This document shows, piece by piece, positions 24,042 through 32,256 of a stretch of 64,000 bases of DNA; within the stretch, counting starts at the first letter, position 1, and the number at the start of each line of letters is the position of its first letter. The stretch comes from Corynebacterium sp. CNCTC7651 (GTDB taxonomy: Bacteria; Actinomycetota; Actinomycetes; Mycobacteriales; Mycobacteriaceae): positions 2,356,001 to 2,420,000 of the forward strand of contig NZ_CP071246.1 of NCBI RefSeq assembly GCF_021496665.1, read 5' to 3'. The notes under the pieces are model-generated. The model was not told where the DNA came from and searched no databases. It saw only the letters and a list, made by a program, of their open reading frames with translations. Made by a program: the position numbers and the translations under genes.

Positions 24042-26291
24042 CTACCGAGGATGTTGGTTGCGTTTGGTCCGCGCCGTCGCCTGCGCCGTCCACGGGTCCT
24101 CCGGCCACGGGTGTTTGGGGTAGCGGCCGCGCATTTCCTTGCGCACGTCTTGGTAGGGCCCGTCCCAGAAACTGGCCAGGTCATCCGTCACCGCCAGCTC
24201 GCGCCCGACAGGGGAGAGCAGGTGGAAGAGCACCTTCACGCCCGTCAGCTCGGGCGAGGCAGCGAGCCCGAAGCATTCCTGCAGCTTCACCCGCACCACG
24301 GGGCGGCCGGTGGCGTAGTCCACGCGCGGGTGGGAACCGCTTGGCACCTCCAGGCGCTCGGGCGCGAGCTCCGCAAGCTGGCCCGCCTCCGGCCACGTCA
24401 GCTGCCGCATGAGCGCGGCGCGCATATCCAACTTGGTCAGTGGCGTGCCGGCCGCGAGCTGGGCGATTTCCTGCGAGTACTCGCCCGCCGTCACGTCCGG
24501 CCACGGATCGCCCAGCGTCTCCCGCAGGAAGTCGATGCGGTTTTTGAGGCGCTGCGCCTCCTCGTCCAAGACGAAATCCGTGAAGGTCACGCCGGAAAGC
24601 GCCCCCATTGCCTGCTCCGGGGTCAGCTTCACCGGTGTGGATGTGAGCTCGATGGCGCCGACGGCGGTGACGTTGCGGCCGCGAACGGTGCCGTCGATAA
24701 GCGAGGCCCTGATGTCCTCCCGCACCCGCTCCTTGGGCAGCTCCGTCGCGGCGGCGGCGCGGATCACGGCGCCGGAGCGCGTGCGCTGCACCTCTGCGGC
24801 GGCGAGCCATTCCGGGGTGCCCATGTCCACGCCCAAGGTCGCGCGCGTGCCGCTGGCCAGCAAGTATTCGCTGCCCACGCGCTTGGCCACCCACTGCGGG
24901 AACGCGGCCGCCACCACGTCGCCGGCCGGCACCGGCGGGCCCTTCGGCGCAAGGCGGGCGAGCCGCTCCACCTGGCGCTTCGGCGGGTTGGCGCGGGCGA
25001 GGTCGCCGCTCGCGCCGTCCGCGATCGCGGCCACCGTGGGCGCCGCGCCCGAGCCCAAAGTGAGCAGCGCGGCACCCAGGCGCGGATCCACCGGCAACGC
25101 CGCCAGCTTCCGGCCCAGGTCCGTCAACGCCCCGTCCGCGTCCACCGCGCCGATCGCGGCCAGCGCCTCCTCCGCCTGTGCCAGCGCGGCGGCCGGCGGC
25201 TGATCCATCAGCGGCAAGTCAGGCGACCCCCACGCGCGCATCGCCAGCACCGCGCCCGTGAGATCGCTCGTAGCAATTTCCGGCGCGGTCTCGGCGGGAA
25301 AGTGCTGGTAATCGGCCTGGCTGTAGAGCCGGATCACGCGCCCCGGCCCCAGACGCGCCGCACGGCCAGCGCGCTGATTCGCGCTCGCCTTGGACTCCGA
25401 CACCGTGACCAGTCCCGTCATCCCGCGCGCATCCCGCCGCGGCACGCGCGCCAGCCCCGCATCCACAACGGTGCGCACGCCGGGCACGGTGATCGAGCTC
25501 TCCGCGATACTCGTCGCCACCACCACCGGCGCATCCCCGCCCAGCGCCGCGTCCTGCTCCGCGCTGGTCAGCCGCCCGTGCAGCGGCACCGCGCGGGACC
25601 CAAGCGCCTCGCACACCCACTCAACCTCCCGCGCGCCGGGCACAAACACCAAGGTCCGCTCAGTTTCGGGCACATGCTTTGCGACGCTCCCATAAAACCC
25701 CCGTCCCCCCTCAATCCGGCCCGCAAGGGGCACGTACTCAATGTCCAACGGGTGCGTTACGGCTTCGGTGCTCAAGATCTGCGCGCCCATGTGGTCGGCG
25801 AAGGCGGAGGCGTCCAGGGTGGCGGACATGGCGGCGAGGTAGAAATCGTCGCGAAGTACGGCAACTTCCATGCACATGGCGAGGACGAGGTCGGTGTCCA
25901 GCTGGCGCTCGTGGACCTCGTCGATGATCACCGCGCCCACGCCTTCGAGGCCCGGGTCCTTCAGCAGGCGGTTGAGCAGGACACCCGGGGTGACAAACTC
26001 AACCAACTCGCCCGGTTTGTGCTCGCCGCGGATGGCGTAGCCGACGCGTTCGCCGAGGGGGGAAGCGTCGAGAAGCGAAAGCCTGCGTGCGGCGGCGCGG
26101 ACCGCAACCCTGCGCGGGGCGGTGACCAGCGTTTTCCCCTGCGCCGCCGTGAGGTTAGACACCGCGGGCGGGATCAGCGTGGTCTTACCCGTGCCGGGCG
26201 GGGCCTCCACCACCAGAGGGCCGGTGGGCGGCAGCTGGTCGATCACGTTCGCGACCGGTAGCCCCGCGCCGATTCGTTCCAGGTTGAACAC
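24042..26291 (-). CDS. hrpB: ATP-dependent helicase HrpB
   Basis: This DExH-box helicase has about 749 residues. Walker A is APPGTGKT (about 30-37), Walker B/DExH is IIDEVHERQ, and motif III is SATLD. Motif VI-like ANQRAGRAARLGPG and the SIAESSITVPGVRTVVD block follow. The long C-terminal region with LLSPVGRELAVTDDLASFW is diagnostic for HrpB. The GTG at 26291 was chosen because a TACCCT box lies 8 nt upstream. An ATG at 26318 would overlap the divergent thpR start. The RNA target of HrpB is unknown in general. Confidence 0.9.
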   Translation of the reverse strand: MFNLERIGAGLPVANVIDQLPPTGPLVVEAPPGTGKTTLIPPAVSNLTAAQGKTLVTAPRRVAVRAAARRLSLLDASPLGERVGYAIRGEHKPGELVEFVTPGVLLNRLLKDPGLEGVGAVIIDEVHERQLDTDLVLAMCMEVAVLRDDFYLAAMSATLDASAFADHMGAQILSTEAVTHPLDIEYVPLAGRIEGGRGFYGSVAKHVPETERTLVFVPGAREVEWVCEALGSRAVPLHGRLTSAEQDAALGGDAPVVVATSIAESSITVPGVRTVVDAGLARVPRRDARGMTGLVTVSESKASANQRAGRAARLGPGRVIRLYSQADYQHFPAETAPEIATSDLTGAVLAMRAWGSPDLPLMDQPPAAALAQAEEALAAIGAVDADGALTDLGRKLAALPVDPRLGAALLTLGSGAAPTVAAIADGASGDLARANPPKRQVERLARLAPKGPPVPAGDVVAAAFPQWVAKRVGSEYLLASGTRATLGVDMGTPEWLAAAEVQRTRSGAVIRAAAATELPKERVREDIRASLIDGTVRGRNVTAVGAIELTSTPVKLTPEQAMGALSGVTFTDFVLDEEAQRLKNRIDFLRETLGDPWPDVTAGEYSQEIAQLAAGTPLTKLDMRAALMRQLTWPEAGQLAELAPERLEVPSGSHPRVDYATGRPVVRVKLQECFGLAASPELTGVKVLFHLLSPVGRELAVTDDLASFWDGPYQDVRKEMRGRYPKHPWPEDPWTAQATARTKRNQHPR

Positions 26292-26299
26292 GGTGATCC

Positions 26300-26309
26300 A
26301 GGGTACCTT
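26300..26309. promoter_or_regulatory. overlapping divergent -10 boxes
   Basis: AGGGTACCTT reads TACCTT on the plus strand, 7 nt before the ATG at 26317. It reads TACCCT on the minus strand, 8 nt before the GTG at 26291. The hexamers share the central TA, exactly as at 21741-21750. Confidence 0.55.
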
Positions 26310-26316
26310 TGTGGGC

Positions 26317-26883
26317 ATGAGACGCCTGTTCGCCGCAATCGTCCCACCCGTCGAGGCCCGCGAGCACCTGATCACAGCGCTGCGGCCCATCCGCGACGGC
26401 TTTGGTACTGAGTCCCGCTGGACCGACCCAGATACCTGGCACATCACCCTGGCGTTTTATGGCTCCCAGCCCAACGATGCCGGCCTAGTCACCGACGTGC
26501 TGGCGCAGGCCACGGCGTGGGCGCCGCCGCTGGAACTCCAGCTGCGCGGCGCGGGCTGCTTCGACCGGCGCACGCTGTGGATCGGCGTGGGCGGCGACAA
26601 GCTGGGGCTGAAGGAGCTGATGGCGGATTCGCTTCTGGAGCCGGATCAGCGCAGCCGCCAGCGGGCCCACCTCACCGTCGCGCGTACCGGCACTCGGACG
26701 CGCGATTTTTGGCTTCTGGACGATCACGCCCACGCCCTCTCCGTCTACTCCGGCCCGCGTTTCGACGTGGATGAGGTCTATCTCATGGAATCCCACCTGG
26801 GTAAAGGACGAAGCGGCGGGCCGAAGTACGAGGTTGTGGACACGTTCTACCTGCGCGGGCCGGCGCGCCGGGCCGCGTCTTAG
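26317..26883 (+). CDS. thpR: RNA 2',3'-cyclic phosphodiesterase
   Basis: This is a 188-residue 2H phosphoesterase (LigT/ThpR). The two catalytic HxT motifs are H42-I-T44 in WHITLAF and H118-L-T120 in AHLTVAR, at the normal spacing. The enzyme opens 2',3'-cyclic phosphates at RNA ends. The gene is leaderless and divergent from hrpB, so two RNA-acting genes share one promoter region. A GC-rich repeat (CGGGCGAGCCG) and a large inverted repeat follow it. Confidence 0.88.
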   Translation: MRRLFAAIVPPVEAREHLITALRPIRDGFGTESRWTDPDTWHITLAFYGSQPNDAGLVTDVLAQATAWAPPLELQLRGAGCFDRRTLWIGVGGDKLGLKELMADSLLEPDQRSRQRAHLTVARTGTRTRDFWLLDDHAHALSVYSGPRFDVDEVYLMESHLGKGRSGGPKYEVVDTFYLRGPARRAAS

Positions 26884-26997
26884 CTCGCGCCGCGCTGCGC
26901 GGGCGAGCCGCGCTCGGGCGGGCGAGGCGTGCTCGGGCGGGTCGCGTTGCGCGGGCGAGCCGTGTGCTGGCCCTTTCCTGTGGGCGTGGCTGGAGAG
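26884..26997. repeat. GC-rich imperfect repeats
   Basis: Several copies of GCGGGCGAGCCG or CTCGGGCGGG follow the thpR stop up to about 26962. No gene or clear terminator is seen. Confidence 0.5.
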
Positions 26998-27102
26998 ATG
27001 TCTTTTTGGAGTTGCGATACATAGTGGGATCGGCGCATTTATGTGCGGGGTCCACACATAGTTCTGCCGAATCCACTATGTGTCGCGTCTCAGAAAAGAC
27101 AT
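26998..27102. repeat. 105-bp imperfect inverted repeat
   Basis: The left arm (from ATGTCTTTTT at 26998) matches the reverse complement of the right arm (ending AAAAGACAT at 27102) at about 37 of 48 positions. The conserved blocks include ATGTCTTTT, ACATAGTGG and TATGTG. It is much poorer in GC than its surroundings. No coding frame is convincing. Confidence 0.75.
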
Positions 27103-27162
27103 GGCATTGCTTTGACGCAGGGGGAGCGGCGCGGGCGCCATGTCGTGCATACGCTCGAGCCT

Positions 27163-27819
27163 ATGCTTTTCGGCCCAGCCTCGATCCCTCGCGAACCCGC
27201 GCGCATCGCGCCGGGCGTTGTGCACCTGCCGGGATTTCTCAGCCTGGAAGAACAGCATGACCTGGTGACGCAATCGCGTGAGCTGGCAAAACAGGTCGCG
27301 GGCACACCGGTGGCCATGCGCCGGCCGCGCATTGGCAAGGGTCAAATGACCACGTGGATGCTCTCGCTCGGCTGGTTTTGGGCGACCAACCCGTACCGCC
27401 TGGTCCAGGAGGTCCAGGGCCATCCGGTCCCGCCGGTGCCCGCGAACTACCAGGACATCGCGGACCGCGTGATGTCCCGGGCCCGCGAGATCGACCCGCT
27501 GGTGGGCCCGACGCCGCGCGTGGAAACCGCGCTGGTGAACTTCTACCCGCCCGCAACGGGCATGGGCATGCACGTGGATGCGGAGGAGCGTTCCGAAAAC
27601 GCCGTGGTCAGCCTCTCAATCGGCGAGGAGGCGGTGTTCCGGATTGAGGTGGGCGGAGTGAACGTCGATACGCTGCTCATGTCCGGGGACGCGCTCGCGT
27701 TCGGCGGCCCCGCGCGCCGCGCCCGGCACGGCATCATGCGGGTCGCGCCCGGCACCGGTCCGCAGGGCACTTCGCTTGCCGACGGCCGAATAAACATCAC
27801 CATGCGCCAGGTAATGTGA
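27163..27819 (+). CDS. alkB: AlkB-like 2-oxoglutarate/Fe(II) dioxygenase
   Basis: This 218-residue DNA/RNA demethylase-like enzyme has the iron ligands H137 and D139 (GMHVDAEE) and H189 (RRARHGIMRV). The 2-oxoglutarate arginines R209 and R215 lie in GRINITMRQ. The fold length matches E. coli AlkB, which repairs 1-methyladenine and 3-methylcytosine. TACGCT ends 7 nt before the ATG, so the gene appears leaderless; longer upstream frames run through the inverted repeat and are not credible. The SDR gene follows after 6 nt. Confidence 0.9.
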   Translation: MLFGPASIPREPARIAPGVVHLPGFLSLEEQHDLVTQSRELAKQVAGTPVAMRRPRIGKGQMTTWMLSLGWFWATNPYRLVQEVQGHPVPPVPANYQDIADRVMSRAREIDPLVGPTPRVETALVNFYPPATGMGMHVDAEERSENAVVSLSIGEEAVFRIEVGGVNVDTLLMSGDALAFGGPARRARHGIMRVAPGTGPQGTSLADGRINITMRQVM

Positions 27820-27825
27820 CACACC

Positions 27826-28530
27826 ATGAACGACAAGGTTGCGGTGGTCACCGGCGGTTCGGCCGGTATCGGTGAGGCGGCGTGCCGCGCGCTCGCCGCG
27901 GACGGGTGGAAGGTCTACGTCGCGGCGCGGCGCATCGAGCTGTGCGAGAAGATCGCGGCCGAGATCGGCGGGGAGGCGATTGAGCTCGACGTGACGGATG
28001 AGGGGAGCGTCGACAAGCTGAGAGCCCTGCCTAAGGTGGACCTGCTGGTGAACAACGCCGGCGGCGCGAAGGAGCTGGACTACCTGCGCGACGCGGATGC
28101 GGAGGGCTGGGACTGGATGTACCAGACCAACGTGCTGGGCACGATGCGCGTGACCAAGGCGCTGTATCCGCAGCTCAAGGAAGCGAAGGGGCTGGTGATC
28201 AACATCGGTTCCATCGCGGGCACGGACGCGTACAAGGGCGGCTCCGGCTACAACGCGGCGAAGCACGGGCTGCGCGGGCTCACGCGCGCGTTCCGGCGCG
28301 AGGAGGCGCCGGACATCCGCGTGTGCGAGATCGACCCCGGCCGCGTGAAGACGGATTTCTCCCTCAACCGCTTCAACGGTGACGAGGAGCGCGCCGCCGC
28401 GGTGTATGACGGCAAGCTCAACCTCACCGCCGAGGATGTGGCGGAGGCGATCCGCTGGGTGGCCTCGCTGCCGCCGCACGTGAACATCGACGTGCTGAAC
28501 ATCATGCCTGCTGACCAGGCAGAACGTTAA
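27826..28530 (+). CDS. short-chain dehydrogenase/reductase
   Basis: This 234-residue classical SDR has the cofactor site TGGSAGIGEA (9-18), NNAGG near 80, and the catalytic S-Y-K in NIGSIAGTDAYKGGSGYNAAK. ARR after beta-2 suggests NADP preference. The overall pattern resembles YdfG-type serine/3-hydroxypropionate dehydrogenases, but the substrate is not certain. It is downstream of alkB and directly upstream of the LysE gene, probably as one operon. Confidence 0.85.
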   Translation: MNDKVAVVTGGSAGIGEAACRALAADGWKVYVAARRIELCEKIAAEIGGEAIELDVTDEGSVDKLRALPKVDLLVNNAGGAKELDYLRDADAEGWDWMYQTNVLGTMRVTKALYPQLKEAKGLVINIGSIAGTDAYKGGSGYNAAKHGLRGLTRAFRREEAPDIRVCEIDPGRVKTDFSLNRFNGDEERAAAVYDGKLNLTAEDVAEAIRWVASLPPHVNIDVLNIMPADQAER

Positions 28531-28533
28531 CGC

Positions 28534-29256
28534 ATGACGCTTTCGCTCTTTGCCACGCTGCTTGTCGCGTGGTTTGCCGGGATCATGAGCCCCGGCCCGG
28601 ACCTGTTCCAGATCATTCGCGTGGGCGCGAAGGACCGCGCGGCGGGCGTGGCGTGCGCCGCCGGCATCATGCTGGGCAATACGGTGTGGATTGTCGCGTC
28701 CCTGCTTGGACTGTCCGCGCTGGTGCAGGCGGTGCCGGAGATTTTGACGGTGCTGCAGGTTGTCGGCGGGTCCTACCTGCTCTACATGGGTGTGGGCGCG
28801 CTGCGGGGCGGGCTGGCCGCGCGTCGGGTTCCAGCCGGCCAGGTTGCTGGCGCGGCTGCCGGCGCCAGCGCCATGGAGGGAGCCGCCGGGCCCGATGCTG
28901 GGCTAAACGCCGCCGACATTCCTGCGCCCCCGCGGGTGCTCACGCCCGCCCGCGCTTTCGGGCTTGGCGTGGCGACGAACCTTGCCAACCCCAAAGCGCT
29001 CCTCTTCTTCGGCGCGATCTTCGCCCAGTTCGTCCGCCCCGGGATGGGCTGGGGCTGGATGGTCGCGATTGCAGTGACGCTGATCATCACCGGCATCGCG
29101 TGGTTTGTCGGCTTCGCGATCGCGGTGCGGGCGCTGGCCAAACCAATTCAGCGCTACAGCTGGGCCATCGACGCGTTCGCGGGCGTGGTGTTCATCGCCA
29201 TCGCGCTGTGGATGCTCGTGGAGGGTATCCAGGGCATCTCGGCGCTGCTGGGCTAG
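28534..29256 (+). CDS. LysE/RhtB-family amino acid exporter
   Basis: This 240-residue membrane protein has about 6 helices. The family signature MSPGPDLFQIIRVGAKDRAAG, cited here by position 18-38, and NLANPKALLFFGAIFAQF near 147-164 identify the LysE/RhtB group that exports amino acids. The loop between TM3 and TM4 (about 95-135) is long and Ala/Gly/Pro-rich. The gene starts 3 nt after the SDR stop and its own stop overlaps the convergent CapA gene by 4 nt. Confidence 0.85.
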   Translation: MTLSLFATLLVAWFAGIMSPGPDLFQIIRVGAKDRAAGVACAAGIMLGNTVWIVASLLGLSALVQAVPEILTVLQVVGGSYLLYMGVGALRGGLAARRVPAGQVAGAAAGASAMEGAAGPDAGLNAADIPAPPRVLTPARAFGLGVATNLANPKALLFFGAIFAQFVRPGMGWGWMVAIAVTLIITGIAWFVGFAIAVRALAKPIQRYSWAIDAFAGVVFIAIALWMLVEGIQGISALLG

Positions 29257-30401
29257 TCCAGGTAGTCCACAACCTCCACGTCGCCCAGGCGCTCGCGCAG
29301 CGCCTGCTGCCACCCGGCCACGTCGACGTAGTCCCAAGCCTCCGCAAGCGGGATAACCTGGTGCTCGTAGCTCATCGGCGGGCCGATCATGAACGTCGGC
29401 ATGAAGCGGACGGGGCCGAACACCACGGAACCGTCCGCACGCTTGGTCAAGGTCACCTCGCCGATGCCGCCGATCTTCGTGCGCTCGTCCCACTGCCCGT
29501 GCAGGAAGTTGCCGTGGGAGAACCAGGTGAGCGAGGATTCGTCGTCAAGCAAAAATGGCTCCACCACGTGCGGGTGCCCGCCCAGGATGTAATCGGCGCC
29601 GGCCTCGCGCGCAACGGCGGCGGTCTCGCGCTGGAAGTCCACGGGGAAGTACTCGTACTCCTCGCCCATGTGGATCATGGCCACGGTCGCGTCCACCTGC
29701 GCGTCCAGCTCGGCGATCTCGCGGCGCATGGCCTCGTAGTCAATGAGGGAGACCAGGTATTCCTGGCCCTCCGGCACCGGGATGCCGTTGGTGCCGTAGG
29801 TGTAGGCGATGAAGCCCACCTTGATCCCGTTCGCCTCGATGATGCGCGGGGCGGCCTTGTCCTCCCAGGAGTCGTACCCGCCGGTGTACATCATTCCGCG
29901 GTCGCGGATGTTGCGCACGGACGCCTCCGCGCCCGCCCCGCCCTGGTCAAGCGTGTGGTTGGTGGCGTTGTTCACCACGTCCACCCCGGCGTCGCGCAGG
30001 GCGTCGATCATCTCGGGCGGGGAATTGAACGTCGGATAGCCCGAAAGCCCGAAGTCCAGGCCCGCGACAGGCACCTCCATGTTCGCGGTGGTGATGTCCG
30101 CGTTCTCCATGTACGCGCGAACCGGGGCGAACATGGGCGCGAAGTCGAAGCCCTCGTAGCCGGCGAGCGCGTTGGCGCGGCCGTAGACGTCGCTGTGCGG
30201 GAGGATGTCGCCGATCGAGCGGATGGTGATAGAGGTTTCTTGCGCCACCGGCGTGACCGTTTCGGCCGGGGCGGTCTCCTCGACCACATGCGTAGTGGTG
30301 GCGGTGACGGTGGTGTCCGCGGTCTGGGAGGGCGCCTGGCACCCGGCAAGAAGCGCGGCCGTGGCCACGGTCACGCCGGCGAGCGCACGGGAGATGTGCA
30401 T
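29253..30401 (-). CDS. CapA/PgsA-family lipoprotein
   Basis: This 382-residue exported protein has the lipobox LLAGC near Cys20 and a Thr-rich linker to about residue 55. The PGA_cap (CapA) domain follows. It is a calcineurin-like metallophosphoesterase-type fold with SIGDILPHSD, NNATNHTLDQGG, IHMGEEYE and LGGHPHVVEP. The family is linked to poly-gamma-glutamate capsule in Bacillus, but no capB/capC is present. A role in envelope metabolism is therefore only inferred. A TTAGAT box lies 8 nt before the ATG. Confidence 0.83.
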   Translation of the reverse strand: MHISRALAGVTVATAALLAGCQAPSQTADTTVTATTTHVVEETAPAETVTPVAQETSITIRSIGDILPHSDVYGRANALAGYEGFDFAPMFAPVRAYMENADITTANMEVPVAGLDFGLSGYPTFNSPPEMIDALRDAGVDVVNNATNHTLDQGGAGAEASVRNIRDRGMMYTGGYDSWEDKAAPRIIEANGIKVGFIAYTYGTNGIPVPEGQEYLVSLIDYEAMRREIAELDAQVDATVAMIHMGEEYEYFPVDFQRETAAVAREAGADYILGGHPHVVEPFLLDDESSLTWFSHGNFLHGQWDERTKIGGIGEVTLTKRADGSVVFGPVRFMPTFMIGPPMSYEHQVIPLAEAWDYVDVAGWQQALRERLGDVEVVDYLD

Positions 30402-30462
30402 ACCCTGCGATCTAACCGGGCTTGAGCTGGCAGCGCAACCGCTCTGACCTAGACTTGGGCGC

Positions 30463-30753
30463 ATGCATTCAGAGGTGGCAATCACCGGCGATTCGATCAA
30501 ACTGGGCCAGTTCCTCAAACTGGCCAACCTCGCCGAGACCGGCGGGCACGCGAAAGAGCTCATCGCGTCCGGCGAGGTCCGCGTGGGCGGCGAGGTGGTC
30601 ACGGCGCGGGGGCACATGCTTTACGACGGCGACGTGGTCAGCGTCCCAGGTGCCCAGGCAACCGTGATCGCGGACGGCGGCGGCGAGGACGACTATTTTG
30701 ACGAGCGCACCGCCAACGACGATTTTGATCCCGAAAAGTGGAGGAATATGTAG
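30463..30753 (+). CDS. S4-domain RNA-binding protein
   Basis: This 96-residue protein is of the YbcJ type. The S4 fold spans residues 10-60 (IKLGQFLKLANL, SGEVRVGGEVVTARG). An acidic tail (DDYFDERTANDDFDPEKW) follows. It probably binds rRNA or stalled ribosomes. TAGACT ends 7 nt before the ATG. The VOC gene begins 2 nt after its stop, so they are co-transcribed. Confidence 0.87.
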   Translation: MHSEVAITGDSIKLGQFLKLANLAETGGHAKELIASGEVRVGGEVVTARGHMLYDGDVVSVPGAQATVIADGGGEDDYFDERTANDDFDPEKWRNM

Positions 30754-30754
30754 C

Positions 30755-31504
30755 ATGCCCGCATTCGAGGCCCAGCCCGGGATGCCGTACTGGCAGGAGC
30801 TTGTGACCGAGGAGCCGCAGAAGGCCGGCTACTTCCATTCCCAGCTTTTCGGTTGGGAGCTGGGCGGGGACGACTACCGCGTGGCCCGCAAAGACGGCCT
30901 GCCCGTTGCTGGCATCCTGGCCTTGCCGGAGGGCAGCTCCGCGTGGGTGACGTACTTCCTGGCCCGCGGCGACATGGGCGCGCGGGTGGAGGAGCTCGGC
31001 GGCGAGGTGCTGGGCACCGGCGAGACCCCGATCGGCGCCATGATGCTGTGCCGCGACGTTGCCGGCGGCGTGTTCGGCATCGTGGAGCCTGCGGGCGAGG
31101 AGAACTTCGTCGCAGCCGGCGAGCCGGGCGTGCCGGTGTGGTACGAGTACGTCGCGCCGAGCGAGCGCGCCATCGACTTCTACGGGGACCTCTTCGACTG
31201 GGAGATCCGCCGCGAGGGCACCTACTTCACCGCGGAGGTGGACGGTGCCGCGTTCCTGGGCATTTCGCTTATCGACGATGCTCCCACCGGCATGTGGCAG
31301 ACTTTCTTCGGCGTCGAATCTTTGACCGCCGCGGCCGTTCGAGTCGTCGAGTTCGGCGGCAGCCTCATCGAGGGTCCGGTGGACAGCCCCTTCGGCCCGC
31401 TGGCCGTTGCGGAAGACCCGGCGGGCGCAGGCTTTTTCCTCTGCGAAGTGGAAAAGCCGGTGTTCGAGGACATCAGCGAAGCCGACTCGATCCTGGACCT
31501 GTAA
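30755..31504 (+). CDS. two-domain VOC (glyoxalase-fold) protein
   Basis: This 249-residue protein consists of two VOC modules (about 8-120 and 125-245). Each starts with an aromatic-rich segment (MPYWQELVTEEPQKAGYFHS; VPVWYEYVAPSERAIDFYGD). It resembles mycobacterial CFP32-type glyoxalase-like proteins. The metal-binding residues of true glyoxalase I are not clearly conserved, so the activity is unknown. It belongs to the S4-gene operon. Confidence 0.82.
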   Translation: MPAFEAQPGMPYWQELVTEEPQKAGYFHSQLFGWELGGDDYRVARKDGLPVAGILALPEGSSAWVTYFLARGDMGARVEELGGEVLGTGETPIGAMMLCRDVAGGVFGIVEPAGEENFVAAGEPGVPVWYEYVAPSERAIDFYGDLFDWEIRREGTYFTAEVDGAAFLGISLIDDAPTGMWQTFFGVESLTAAAVRVVEFGGSLIEGPVDSPFGPLAVAEDPAGAGFFLCEVEKPVFEDISEADSILDL

Positions 31505-31506
31505 CT

Positions 31507-32256
31507 GTGGCGACGATGCAGCGGCCACGCGCCGGGCGAGGGTCCGCGTTGGGTGTGGGGATGGCGTTGGCGCTTGCCGCTTCCGTCGTCACCAGTGCCC
31601 CCGCGAACGCGTACCACGTGGACCCGTCCTACCACCGGGACCGCACCGGCCTGGCCGTGGTGCATCCGGACGGGCGGGTATCAATCTCGCCGAAGGGGGA
31701 GGAGGCGCGGCCGGCGCTGTCGCTGGCCAAGCTCTACCTGGGCTATTGGGTGCTGTACAACGGCACCGACGAAGAAAAAGAGCTGGTGGAGGAAATGGTG
31801 AGCACCTCCAGCGACGCAATTGCGGGGCGGCTGGACCGCAAGTACCCCGAGGCGATCGATGAGATTGCGGAGGATTTCGACCTCACCCAAACCGTGCGCG
31901 GCAAGAGCTGGGGCAACTCGCAGACCTCCGCGCGCGACGTGGCCACCTTCATCGCCGCGATCCTGTGGGACCCGGTGGCAAAACCGCTGTTCGAGGGCAT
32001 GGAGGACCAGGCGGAGGTAGCCGCGGACGGCTTCATCCAGGGCTTCGGCACCGCCCGCCTGAAGGACGTGAAGGGTTCCAAGATGGGGTGGTCGGATGAC
32101 CGCTCCGGCGCGACCGCCAGCGTATCGTGGGGTGAAATCGGCGACGAGACCTTCGCCGTCGCGGCGCTGACCCTTGGCACGGCGTACCAGAACACGGTGG
32201 ACACCCGCATAGGCATCAAGCAGGTCGAGGACGCTCCGAAGAAGGAGAAGAAGTAA
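31507..32256 (+). CDS. exported SxxK hydrolase-like protein, tandem copy 1
   Basis: The protein has about 249 residues with a signal peptide ending near APANA (35). The SxxK motif S72-L-A-K75 (ALSLAKLYLGYW) and a KMGW segment near residue 195 recall the beta-lactamase/PBP fold. The SDN motif is not obvious; WGNSQTSARD may occupy its place. The C-terminus is lysine-rich. It overlaps the next gene by 1 nt, and that gene encodes a clear paralogue. GTG at 31507 or ATG at 31516 could be the start. Confidence 0.75.
   Translation: MATMQRPRAGRGSALGVGMALALAASVVTSAPANAYHVDPSYHRDRTGLAVVHPDGRVSISPKGEEARPALSLAKLYLGYWVLYNGTDEEKELVEEMVSTSSDAIAGRLDRKYPEAIDEIAEDFDLTQTVRGKSWGNSQTSARDVATFIAAILWDPVAKPLFEGMEDQAEVAADGFIQGFGTARLKDVKGSKMGWSDDRSGATASVSWGEIGDETFAVAALTLGTAYQNTVDTRIGIKQVEDAPKKEKK

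Noticed and set aside
26998..27162. N-terminal extension of AlkB through the inverted repeat
   Set aside because: The extra residues match no AlkB, and a leaderless -10 box precedes the ATG at 27163.
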